This document shows positions 1 to 6,464 of a stretch of DNA of 6,464 bases, in pieces. The DNA is taken from assembly GCF_020742345.1 (NCBI RefSeq), contig NZ_DYXC01000078.1, forward strand, positions 1 to 6,464. Reading direction: 5' to 3'. Numbering within the stretch: position 1 is the first letter of the stretch; each line of letters begins with the position of its first letter. The notes under the pieces are model-generated. The model was not told where the DNA came from, did no database searches, and saw only the letters and a program-made list of their open reading frames with translations. Origin of the DNA: Enteractinococcus helveticum. Lineage in GTDB: Bacteria; Actinomycetota; Actinomycetes; Actinomycetales; Micrococcaceae. A program made the translations under genes and the position numbers.

Positions 1-1632
1 AAACCTCGACCTGAGGCTGCCTTTACCCCGTTGAAGTCAGGATCTGAAGTTGACGTTGTTGGTAAAGCCAAGCGCGGGTTAACCGGCACCAAGATCAGGT
101 ATTGGGCTGATTCACAGATTTTCACCCCCGAGGCCCGTTTCCTCTATGAAGAATTAGAACAACGCGCACGTCAGACAGCATTCTTGGTACCAGGACTGCG
201 CATCACTATTCGGGACGAACGTAGCATTGCGGATCCAGCCAGTGATGGTCAACCCCGAGAAGAAGTCTTCCAATACGACGGGGGCATCGCTGAATTCGTT
301 GATCATCTGTCCCAGCTGAATCCGGTAACGGATGTCTGGCGTCTGCATGGCGAAGGTAACTTTAGCGAACGGATACCTGTCTTAGACAGCTCAGGACAGG
401 CCCAAATGCAAGATGTCGAACGTACCTGTGAAGTTGACGTTGCCCTACGGTGGGACGTTGGCTACGATACGAAAATTCGAAGCTTTGTGAACATCATCGC
501 CACTCCAAAGGGTGGCTCTCACATGACTGGCTTTGAACAAGCCCTGACCAGAGTATTCCGCAAGACCGTCGAAACGAATGCCCGTCGCTTGAAAGCAGGC
601 AACGACCGGGTCGAAAAGGATGATATCCTCGCCGGTCTGACTGCTATCGTGACCGTGCGTTTGTCAGAACCCCAGTTTGAAGGACAGACCAAAGAAGTCC
701 TGGGCACACCGGCGGCTCGTAAGATTGTCTCGAAAGTAGTTGGTGATCAGCTCACTGAGATCTTGGCGTCACGCAAACGTGATGTCAAACAGCAGGTCGA
801 CAGTTTGCTAGAAAAGATTGTCGCTGAGATGAAGTCGCGTATCATGGCGCGTACAGCTAAAGAAACCCAGCGACGAAAGACCGCGTTAGAAACTTCTGCG
901 CTGCCAGCAAAACTCGCTGACTGCCGATCGGATGACATTCAGAACACTGAACTGTTCATTGTTGAAGGGGATTCAGCGCTGGGGACGGCCAAGCTTGCCC
1001 GGTCCTCGGATTATCAAGCGTTGTTGCCCATTCGAGGCAAAATCCTCAACGTTCAGAAAGCCTCCGTTGGAGAGATGCTCAATAATGCCGAGGCATCAGC
1101 ACTCATCCAGGTCGTTGGTGGGGGATCTGGACGAAGTTTTGATCTTGAGTCTGCGCGGTATGGCAAAGTCATTTTAATGACCGATGCCGATGTTGACGGC
1201 GCACACATTCGGACGCTATTACTCACACTGTTTTTCCGTTACATGCGCCCCATGGTCGAAGCCGGGCGCGTGTACGCAGCTGTGCCACCCTTGCACAGGA
1301 TTGAGGTCATCAACCCTGGTTCAAAACCCAACGAGGTCATTTACACCTATTCTGAACAAGAGCTGCACACGCGTCTGAGCCAGCTTGAAGCTGAGGAACG
1401 AAAGATCAAAGAACCTATTCAGCGGTATAAGGGGCTGGGCGAGATGGACGCCGAACAGCTAGCTGAAACCACAATGGACCCACAGCACCGCACCTTACGA
1501 CGGGTCAACATTGATGAACTTGAGAAGGCTGAGGAGATCTTTGAACTACTCATGGGACGACACGTGGCACCCCGTCGAGATTTCATTATTTCAGGGGCCG
1601 AAGAGCTCGACCGACAAGAAATCGATGCCTAG
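1..1632 (+). CDS. parE: DNA topoisomerase IV subunit B (ParE), 5'-truncated by window edge
   Basis: ATP-dependent type IIA topoisomerase B subunit, which pairs with ParC/GyrA to decatenate or relax DNA. The frame is open from base 1, so the gene starts outside the window. The TTG at 31 is internal, because the residues before it read straight on. The visible part is 543 residues. Family members are about 690-700, so most of the N-terminal GHKL ATP-binding domain is missing. In order (numbered from base 1) I see the end of the ATPase region, the transducer domain with the ATP-contacting QTK loop (nt 685-693, residues 229-231), the TOPRIM domain with EGDSAL (nt 964-981, catalytic Glu322) and metal-binding DADVDG (nt 1183-1200, Asp395 and Asp397), and the C-terminal QRYKGLGEM (nt 1420-1446). 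SALGTA replaces the SAGGSA usual in GyrB, which, with the following wording, I associate with actinobacterial ParE. A GyrB paralogue is the alternative. The stop TAG at 1630-1632 overlaps the convergent oleD stop. Confidence 0.93.
   Translation, partial: KPRPEAAFTPLKSGSEVDVVGKAKRGLTGTKIRYWADSQIFTPEARFLYEELEQRARQTAFLVPGLRITIRDERSIADPASDGQPREEVFQYDGGIAEFVDHLSQLNPVTDVWRLHGEGNFSERIPVLDSSGQAQMQDVERTCEVDVALRWDVGYDTKIRSFVNIIATPKGGSHMTGFEQALTRVFRKTVETNARRLKAGNDRVEKDDILAGLTAIVTVRLSEPQFEGQTKEVLGTPAARKIVSKVVGDQLTEILASRKRDVKQQVDSLLEKIVAEMKSRIMARTAKETQRRKTALETSALPAKLADCRSDDIQNTELFIVEGDSALGTAKLARSSDYQALLPIRGKILNVQKASVGEMLNNAEASALIQVVGGGSGRSFDLESARYGKVILMTDADVDGAHIRTLLLTLFFRYMRPMVEAGRVYAAVPPLHRIEVINPGSKPNEVIYTYSEQELHTRLSQLEAEERKIKEPIQRYKGLGEMDAEQLAETTMDPQHRTLRRVNIDELEKAEEIFELLMGRHVAPRRDFIISGAEELDRQEIDA
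1629..1632. other. Shared palindromic stop (CTAG) of convergent parE and oleD
   Basis: The + strand reads ...GCC TAG with the parE stop at 1630-1632. The - strand reads ...CGC TAG with the oleD stop at 1631-1629. The self-complementary tetramer CTAG therefore ends both genes, and they overlap by 4 bp. There is no intergenic DNA to hold a terminator, so each transcript must run into the other gene's antisense strand before ending. Confidence 0.95.
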
Positions 1633-2648
1633 CGCTGGTAGTACTGCGCGGTGAGGCGGAAACCCTCTTCTAAAGAGATCCGCGGTTTCCAATCCAGTAC
1701 TTGCTGTGTTCGGCGCTGATCGAACCAATGTGCTGTCGACATCTGTTCAGCCAGAAAACGTGTTAGTGGGGGTTCATCCCCACGCTTTTCAGCATTCCAA
1801 AATGATTCGATGACACTACCTGCGGTCTTCGCCAGTCCGGAAGGCAAATTCAGCGTCGGTTCATGCGCCCCGCCGGCGGTAGCAATGCGACGAAGCATCT
1901 CACCAATAGGTCGGGGCTGTCCATTGGTCAAAACCAGGGCCTCACCGTGAGTGCGGTGCACCGCCGTAAGACCCGCCACGACCGCTTCGACAGCGTTGAC
2001 CAGGAATAATGTATCAACGAGTGCGGTGCCACCATCCAGTAGTGGCAAGCGATGCCGTCGTGCCCGGTCAATTATTCGTTCCGTAAGTTGGGTGTCGCCG
2101 GGACCCCACATCAGATGTGGTCGCAGCACCAGGACCCGAAAATCATCGGAATCTGCTGCTAGCGCGAGCAATTCTCCTGCCGCTTTGGTCATAGCATAAT
2201 GACCACGTGCGGCTTCTGGGTTAGCTGGGCCAGCCCCTTCGCCAATGATCGAGGCGCCACTGTGTGCCACGGAGGGCGATGAGATGTGTACCCACCGGGA
2301 AACACCTGCCTGCTGGGCTGCTGATAACAGAGTGCGGGTGCCTCCGATATTGACGTGTTCATATTCCTCACGCGGCCCAGAGACTGAGACTTTTGCGGCG
2401 ATATGAACCACGGAGTCCGCGTCGGCTACGGCTCGTGCCACCGCATTGGGATCGGTGACTGATCCTCGAATTTCTTGGACACCATCAAGACCGGACGCTG
2501 AGCGCTGCAGCACGGTCACATCGGCTCCCGCTTGGACTAGTGCACGGGCGACTCCGGAGCCCAAAACGCCCGATGCGCCGGTCACTAAGACCCGCGATCC
2601 GGCAAAGTCGTCGGTGTGATACTCAAAATCCACGGCTGCAGTTGGCAT
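1629..2648 (-). CDS. oleD: OleD, NAD(P)-dependent 2-alkyl-3-ketoalkanoate reductase
   Basis: Extended short-chain dehydrogenase/reductase of 339 residues. In the Ole pathway it reduces the 2-alkyl-3-ketoacid made by OleA to the 2-alkyl-3-hydroxyacid used by OleC. An N-terminal Rossmann fold carries GASGVLG (residues 24-30, nt 2559-2579). It is followed by HIAAKVS (82-88), the catalytic serine region HISSPS (121-126), and the YxxxK pair Tyr151/Lys155 in YAMTK (Tyr codon 2196-2198). Arg49-Ser50 just after the second beta strand would suit NADPH, but this is inference. The start is the ATG at 2648, not the in-frame start 15 codons upstream at 2693. The upstream start would sit inside oleBC, whereas 2648 has a good Shine-Dalgarno (AAAGGTGA, 10 nt spacing) and lies 5 nt after the oleBC stop. 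It is the last gene of the operon. From sequence alone a 3-beta-hydroxysteroid-dehydrogenase-like SDR would be the generic call, and the neighbours decide it as OleD. Confidence 0.92.
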   Translation of the reverse strand: MPTAAVDFEYHTDDFAGSRVLVTGASGVLGSGVARALVQAGADVTVLQRSASGLDGVQEIRGSVTDPNAVARAVADADSVVHIAAKVSVSGPREEYEHVNIGGTRTLLSAAQQAGVSRWVHISSPSVAHSGASIIGEGAGPANPEAARGHYAMTKAAGELLALAADSDDFRVLVLRPHLMWGPGDTQLTERIIDRARRHRLPLLDGGTALVDTLFLVNAVEAVVAGLTAVHRTHGEALVLTNGQPRPIGEMLRRIATAGGAHEPTLNLPSGLAKTAGSVIESFWNAEKRGDEPPLTRFLAEQMSTAHWFDQRRTQQVLDWKPRISLEEGFRLTAQYYQR

Positions 2649-2653
2649 TAGCG

Positions 2654-5440
2654 CTACGTCACCTTTCCACCGGCCAGGACCCGCGACGCCCATTGAGCAA
2701 GCGCTGGACGGTTGATCTTAGAGTTGTGTCGAATATCGACCGGAACATTGTCTGTGATCAGGACCGCTGCGATATCAATATTGGTCGTGCCTCGTACTGC
2801 ATCGGTCAGCTCCGTGGGAGCAAGTCCTGGCTTCAGTGTCGAATCTGTGGGTTCAATGACGGCCACCACTGCTTGGGTTCCGACCGGACCCACACCGACG
2901 ATGGCAACCCGTCGTACTTCCGGTAAGCGTTGGATGTCGTCTTCTGGGCCACCGGGACCAAGGGCTCCGGTCGGGGGTGTCACAATGTGATAGGTGCGCC
3001 CTTCGATCCAGAGGCGCCCGGCAGCATCAAAATGGCCGATATCGCCGGTACGGTGCCACTGCAAACCATCGACGTCGTCGACGCGGGTTTGACGGTTGGT
3101 GTTGTAGAGCTTGTCATATCCTGCCAACATGTGTGGCGTGGAGATGACAATTTCGGAGAGTTGCCCGACAGCGTCGCCTGGTTCCAGGAGTTCGTCGGCG
3201 GGACGTCCCAGGAAGTCCAATGGGGCCATGGCAACTCTGACGACGTCAAGCGGTTTGCCCACACAGACGCCGCGATCTGGTTGGTCGGCGATGGCATGCT
3301 GGGTGTGATGATCGATGTCGGTGACCAGCAACGATTCAGTCATCCCGTAGGGGGAGTGGAATTCGGCATGCGGTACCAGCTGTAATACATCGTCCATCAA
3401 CTGGACGGGAACCGGTGCTCCGGCGGAGAGCAGCATGGAAATTTTTTCTAGGGCTTTGTGGTGTTCGGCGGTCAGCTCATTGGCGGTGTCGACCACATTG
3501 TGCAATGCTGCAGGCGAGGCGAAGATCATGGTGGTGTCTCCTGCGATCGCAGCATCGGCAAGCGCAGTTGCGGTGAGGGTCGCCGGTTTTGTGACGGACA
3601 TTTTGGGAGTCACAGATGTTGCACCGATGGCCGGACCTAGCAGCGCGAATGGCGCAAATCCGGCGAGCAGGCTTGATCCTGGAGCCACCTTGAGCGTGTG
3701 CTGTAACAGCTGGGTCAACGCCGAGAGTTTTTGGTGAGTATAGCGCACGCCTTTTGCGGGACCGGTGGAGCCAGATGTGAATAACACGGCCGCTTCTGCT
3801 GACGGTTCAGGGTCAGGATGGGTCTCGGTAGGTTGGTAACGCTGGCCGGCATATTCGGTGGCGAAGCGATACAAGGAACCGGACAGTCCTAGTGCTCGGT
3901 GAGCCAGCGGGTCCATGGTGTGGACACTGAGACGCTTACCCGGCAAGTTGGTGGCTCGAGCTAGGCTAAGCCCCGGAGTTTGGCCGATGATCCACGAAGG
4001 GGCAGCCGAACGGATGGCGCGGGTCATGCCCTTGATACCGAGACCCGCATCAGTGACCACCGCGACGCCGCCTACTCGCAGCACGGCATATAGAGCAGCG
4101 GTGAGATCACGCCCGGGCTCGACCAGCATGGAAACACGGTCTCCAGGGCGCATACCGGCCTTTCGCAGGCCGATGGCCATGGCATTGACAATTTCAGCAA
4201 GTTTTGCCCAGCTGACCTCAAAGGGATTGCCGCCGCGATCGGTCACGGTCATGTCGACCATGGCCGTTGTTGAGGAGTCAGCCCACCGATCCAGGTATGT
4301 CCACAGTGGGCAATAGGTACCAACTGCTACAGATCCCTTAGTGGATGTTGGATCCGGGGTGATGGCGCCGGGACCGTCAAGTTGTTGCTGGATCCAACCG
4401 AAGATGGGTTCGACAATATCGCGGTCCTCAGCCAGCAGGTGTCCAGCGTTATTATAACGATGAATATCGATGTGTTGGATGCGTTGTAATAAGTCGAGTT
4501 GATACCGGTCGAGGAACACGGGATCTTTGGCACCCCATAACAATAGTGCTGGGGTCGGGGTGTTTGCCAGGTTGTCGGCTACGCGCCGCAAGGCGGGTCG
4601 TGAGCGGTGGCTCTCTTGCGCCGGGATGTCAGCAACGAATCCGCCAATGCCGCCTCGACGGCTTCGGTGACGATAGGGGGCTTTATACGCGGTTTTAATA
4701 GTTCGGTCCAGCGGCGGAGTGCCCAGTGCTAGCGTGGTGTCTAAGAATGCGGAGGTGGCCACCGTTGAACCAGGCAGGAGCGGTCCGGCCAAGGCTGCCT
4801 GTAATGGTGCTGGGATGGGATCTGCTTCATCATGCCAGACCGCGGTGTTCAGCGAGATCATCCCGGTCGGTGTGAGTCCAGAACCTGCCTGTCGGAGTTG
4901 ATCATCGGCTGCCCAACCTAAGGAAACGACGCCGCCCCAGTCATGGCCAAGGCTGAAAATTGGGGGTGTTGGGCTCGTACCTAACAGGGTTGCCAACAGG
5001 GCATCTAGATCGTTGATGCGTTGATCAAGTGTGCGATAGGTGGTGGTGGCGCCTGCAGCGGAAGGCAACGCTTCATGCGTCAGACGTTCAGAAAAGCCCA
5101 TGTCGAGCTGGTCAGGGGCGATGACCCGAATGACCGGGGCTTTCGGCGCGCCGGGGCCAAGGTTTAAGTTGCCCTGTGCTGCGTCAATTCCAGCCTGGGC
5201 CACCTTGCGCCACAAATAGGACCAGGTGGGGTTGCCATGGACCGCAACGATGATGGCATCTACGTCATCGGAGCCATACCCGTGATCTGCTAAGACGTCA
5301 GCATTATCTAAGACATGGAACCTACGGGTGCCGTCGAAGGTTTGAACGTCAACGAGTCGTGACCACCGAGGATCCCACCCCGGCAGGTCTTCAGGAGCAA
5401 TAATTGCATGTGGAAAGTGCGCCGGTTCTGCGGAGATCAT
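2654..5440 (-). CDS. oleBC: OleBC fusion: beta-lactone decarboxylase (OleB) + beta-lactone synthetase (OleC)
   Basis: A 928-residue two-domain enzyme. Residues ~1-355 are an alpha/beta hydrolase of the haloalkane-dehalogenase type (OleB). HGNPTW (68-73) supplies the oxyanion/halide-site Asn70, Asp167 in GHDWGG is the nucleophile (codon 4942-4940), Asp306 in WGAKDP the acid, and His334 in AGH the base. After a Gly/Pro/Thr-rich linker (~355-380), residues ~380-928 are an AMP-forming ligase (OleC): TSGSTG..KG (555-564) binds ATP, YGMTE is at 698-702, RTGD at 797-800, and Lys908 in NSKINR is the A10 catalytic lysine (codon 2719-2717). OleC adenylates the 2-alkyl-3-hydroxyacid and closes a beta-lactone. 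OleB removes CO2 to give the cis-olefin. The ATG at 5440 is chosen because the frame's upstream extension (to 5803) is low-complexity shadow of oleA. In-frame GTGs at 5458 and 5455 are alternatives with no good ribosome site. The gene follows oleA by 11 nt and precedes oleD by 5 nt. This fusion is known in Actinobacteria, whereas OleB and OleC are separate proteins in e.g. Xanthomonas. Confidence 0.94.
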   Translation of the reverse strand: MISAEPAHFPHAIIAPEDLPGWDPRWSRLVDVQTFDGTRRFHVLDNADVLADHGYGSDDVDAIIVAVHGNPTWSYLWRKVAQAGIDAAQGNLNLGPGAPKAPVIRVIAPDQLDMGFSERLTHEALPSAAGATTTYRTLDQRINDLDALLATLLGTSPTPPIFSLGHDWGGVVSLGWAADDQLRQAGSGLTPTGMISLNTAVWHDEADPIPAPLQAALAGPLLPGSTVATSAFLDTTLALGTPPLDRTIKTAYKAPYRHRSRRGGIGGFVADIPAQESHRSRPALRRVADNLANTPTPALLLWGAKDPVFLDRYQLDLLQRIQHIDIHRYNNAGHLLAEDRDIVEPIFGWIQQQLDGPGAITPDPTSTKGSVAVGTYCPLWTYLDRWADSSTTAMVDMTVTDRGGNPFEVSWAKLAEIVNAMAIGLRKAGMRPGDRVSMLVEPGRDLTAALYAVLRVGGVAVVTDAGLGIKGMTRAIRSAAPSWIIGQTPGLSLARATNLPGKRLSVHTMDPLAHRALGLSGSLYRFATEYAGQRYQPTETHPDPEPSAEAAVLFTSGSTGPAKGVRYTHQKLSALTQLLQHTLKVAPGSSLLAGFAPFALLGPAIGATSVTPKMSVTKPATLTATALADAAIAGDTTMIFASPAALHNVVDTANELTAEHHKALEKISMLLSAGAPVPVQLMDDVLQLVPHAEFHSPYGMTESLLVTDIDHHTQHAIADQPDRGVCVGKPLDVVRVAMAPLDFLGRPADELLEPGDAVGQLSEIVISTPHMLAGYDKLYNTNRQTRVDDVDGLQWHRTGDIGHFDAAGRLWIEGRTYHIVTPPTGALGPGGPEDDIQRLPEVRRVAIVGVGPVGTQAVVAVIEPTDSTLKPGLAPTELTDAVRGTTNIDIAAVLITDNVPVDIRHNSKINRPALAQWASRVLAGGKVT
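2659..2666 (-). promoter_or_regulatory. Ribosome binding site of oleD, inside the oleBC 3' end
   Basis: On the - strand AAAGGTGA lies 10 nt upstream of the ATG at 2648 and matches the anti-Shine-Dalgarno consensus AAGGAGGTGA well. It is made from the last codons of oleBC. This supports the 2648 start and suggests that OleD translation is coupled to termination on oleBC (stop at 2656-2654). Confidence 0.7.
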
Positions 5441-5451
5441 GGGGGAAGAGG

Positions 5452-5456
5452 TCACC
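5452..5456 (-). promoter_or_regulatory. Probable ribosome binding site of oleBC overlapping the oleA stop
   Basis: GGTGA on the - strand (within GTGGTGACC) contains the oleA stop TGA (5454-5452) and sits 11 nt before the oleBC ATG at 5440. It matches only five bases of the Shine-Dalgarno consensus at slightly long spacing, so it is a weak site. It would fit translation of oleBC by ribosomes finishing oleA. Confidence 0.4.
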
Positions 5457-6464
5457 ACTCTATTTCTAACATTGCCACGTTGAGTCCGGATCCTACACCC
5501 ATGGTGAGAATACGATCCCCTACTTTGAGGGAGTCGAGTTCTCGAGCCAAGGTAATGGGCAGGGCAGCCGGGCCGATATTGCCCAGTTGTGGGAAGGTTA
5601 TTGGAATCCTTGTGCGGTCGATGCCAGCGGAATCGATGATCGCATCGGTATGCATTTGCGATACTTGGTGGGTGATGTAGCGATCCATGCTGCGCCAGTT
5701 CCAGTCGGCTGGGGTATCGTTCCAGGCATCCATGACAAGTTCGAGACCATTTTCTAACAGGGCACCAGAATCGGTGTACATCCCATCGTGACCACCTTGG
5801 CACAGCCCGTGGTGTTGCGTTCCGGCGCGGGTAACTCCGCGCAGAATTTTGTGGCCTTCAGGGTGCTGGTCAGCCCGACCCAATACTACGGCAGCTGCTC
5901 CAGAGCCCAGGGTAAGGGAAGCGAATTGCTGCATGAAATTATCACGAGTGGTCTGATCGCTTAGCAGGTTTTTGACGGTTGATTCTTGAACATTTTTTGC
6001 ATCTTCACCGGCAACCACCACGGCGTAGTCAATTTGGCCTGCATCAATCAGGGTCGCTGCTAGATCCATGCCATTGACAAAACCAAGGCAAGCATTGGTG
6101 ATATCGAAGTTGGTAGCCCATGGCGCCAGGCCCATCGTGTTGTGGATTTGTACCGAGACAGCGGGTTCAAGCTGGGTGCGAGTCACCGAGGTGTTGATGA
6201 GTAGTCCTACAGCGTCAGGAGAGACTCCGGCCTCGGCCAGGGCTTTGACCCCGGCTTGGGCTGCACCGTGGACGTAGTCTTCCGGACCTTCCCACATGCG
6301 ACGGGCCGTGACCCCTGCGACACGTTCTAAAAGCCGTTTTGGAAGGCGGAGGCGTTTGAGCACGGCCGCGAGTCGTTCGTCGAGCATATCCGATGTGACT
6401 TCTAGCGGGGCGGTCACTTCGACCACAGAGAGTAAAGCCGCGTTGTGGTGAATTGAAACCGCAT
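5452..6464 (-). CDS. oleA: OleA, thiolase-fold acyl-CoA condensing enzyme, 5' end off window
   Basis: Catalyses the first step of olefin synthesis: non-decarboxylative, head-to-head Claisen condensation of two long-chain acyl-CoAs to a 2-alkyl-3-ketoacid. The fold is that of FabH/thiolase. A GTG lies at 6426, but the frame stays open to the edge and the residues before it (AVSIHHNAALLSV) look like the usual OleA first strand, so the true start is probably just past 6464. Numbered from that GTG, the triad is Cys113 in NACLGF (codon 6090-6088), His253 in HQVS (5670-5668) and Asn283 in GNIGPA (5580-5578). Glu87 in LEPAVS (6168-6166) aligns with the OleA-specific glutamate (Glu117 in Xanthomonas campestris OleA) that separates OleA from FabH. 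GSGAAAV (175-181) and the C-terminal GVGSGLN (310-316) are typical thiolase-fold glycine motifs. The family is about 340 residues and 337 codons are visible here, so only a few residues are missing. It is the first visible gene of the operon, with the promoter outside. Confidence 0.94.
   Translation of the reverse strand, partial: AVSIHHNAALLSVVEVTAPLEVTSDMLDERLAAVLKRLRLPKRLLERVAGVTARRMWEGPEDYVHGAAQAGVKALAEAGVSPDAVGLLINTSVTRTQLEPAVSVQIHNTMGLAPWATNFDITNACLGFVNGMDLAATLIDAGQIDYAVVVAGEDAKNVQESTVKNLLSDQTTRDNFMQQFASLTLGSGAAAVVLGRADQHPEGHKILRGVTRAGTQHHGLCQGGHDGMYTDSGALLENGLELVMDAWNDTPADWNWRSMDRYITHQVSQMHTDAIIDSAGIDRTRIPITFPQLGNIGPAALPITLARELDSLKVGDRILTMGVGSGLNVAMLEIEW

Noticed and set aside
1665..1677. 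Hairpin CTCTT-CTA-AAGAG just inside the oleD 3' end as a terminator
   Set aside because: The stem is only 5 bp with few GC pairs, there is no T-run on either side, and it lies within coding sequence.
2649..2693. Upstream in-frame start at 2693 for oleD
   Set aside because: It would add 15 residues of unlike composition overlapping oleBC by 40 bases. The ATG at 2648 has a proper ribosome site and spacing.
2930..3385. Long open frames on the + strand opposite oleBC (for example 2930-3385, 3915-4316, 2540-2926)
   Set aside because: All lie antisense to strongly conserved OleBC or OleD coding sequence, show no recognisable domain, and are typical frame shadows in moderately GC-rich DNA.
4378..5440. 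OleB domain as a true haloalkane dehalogenase
   Set aside because: The Asp-Asp-His triad and HGNPTW motif are shared with dehalogenases, but the fusion to OleC and the oleA/oleD context match the beta-lactone decarboxylase.
5441..5803. A 121-codon N-terminal extension of OleBC reading through oleA
   Set aside because: The extension is rich in Arg, His, Cys, Pro and Ser with no family resemblance and lies entirely antisense-free inside oleA in another frame. The hydrolase homology begins after the ATG at 5440.
5452..6426. OleA as a FabH (fatty acid initiation) enzyme
   Set aside because: The Cys/His/Asn triad is shared with FabH, but the LEPAVS glutamate and the OleBC and OleD neighbours point to OleA.

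Overview
The window looks like chromosomal DNA from an actinobacterium, probably a member of the Micrococcaceae with moderate GC content. Three things point this way. The topoisomerase subunit has the actinobacterial ParE wording (EGDSALGTAK, then PIRGKILNVQKA). OleB and OleC are fused into one protein, an arrangement known from Actinobacteria such as Micrococcus luteus. The base composition is only moderately GC-rich: hand counts of a few 60-base lines give roughly 47-58% in the topoisomerase gene and 48-67% in the ole genes. That is low for Micrococcus itself and closer to genera such as Enteractinococcus, Yaniella or Auritidibacter. The genus is a guess.

Layout: positions 1-1632 (+ strand) hold the C-terminal three quarters or so of a type IIA topoisomerase B subunit, best called ParE. 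It enters from the left edge without its start. The rest, 1629-6464, lies on the - strand and reads right to left as oleA (5' end just off the right edge), oleBC, oleD. ParE and OleD converge, and their stop codons share the palindrome CTAG at 1629-1632, so there is no intergenic space. The ole genes are packed tightly (11 nt between oleA and oleBC, 5 nt between oleBC and oleD), which indicates one operon whose promoter lies beyond position 6464. No stretch over 300 bases lacks a gene, and I see no RNA genes, mobile elements, CRISPR arrays or convincing terminators.

How the genes work together: the - strand genes encode a complete head-to-head long-chain olefin pathway. OleA condenses two acyl-CoAs into a 2-alkyl-3-ketoacid. 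OleD reduces the ketone to the 2-alkyl-3-hydroxyacid. The OleC half of OleBC uses ATP to close a beta-lactone, and the OleB half decarboxylates the lactone to an internal cis-olefin. Key catalytic residues are visible for every step, so the operon looks intact and functional. The pathway is already described. The points that deserve a second look are the OleB-OleC fusion with its linker and insertions, the altered A8 hinge motif of the OleC half, and the zero-length convergent boundary with parE.
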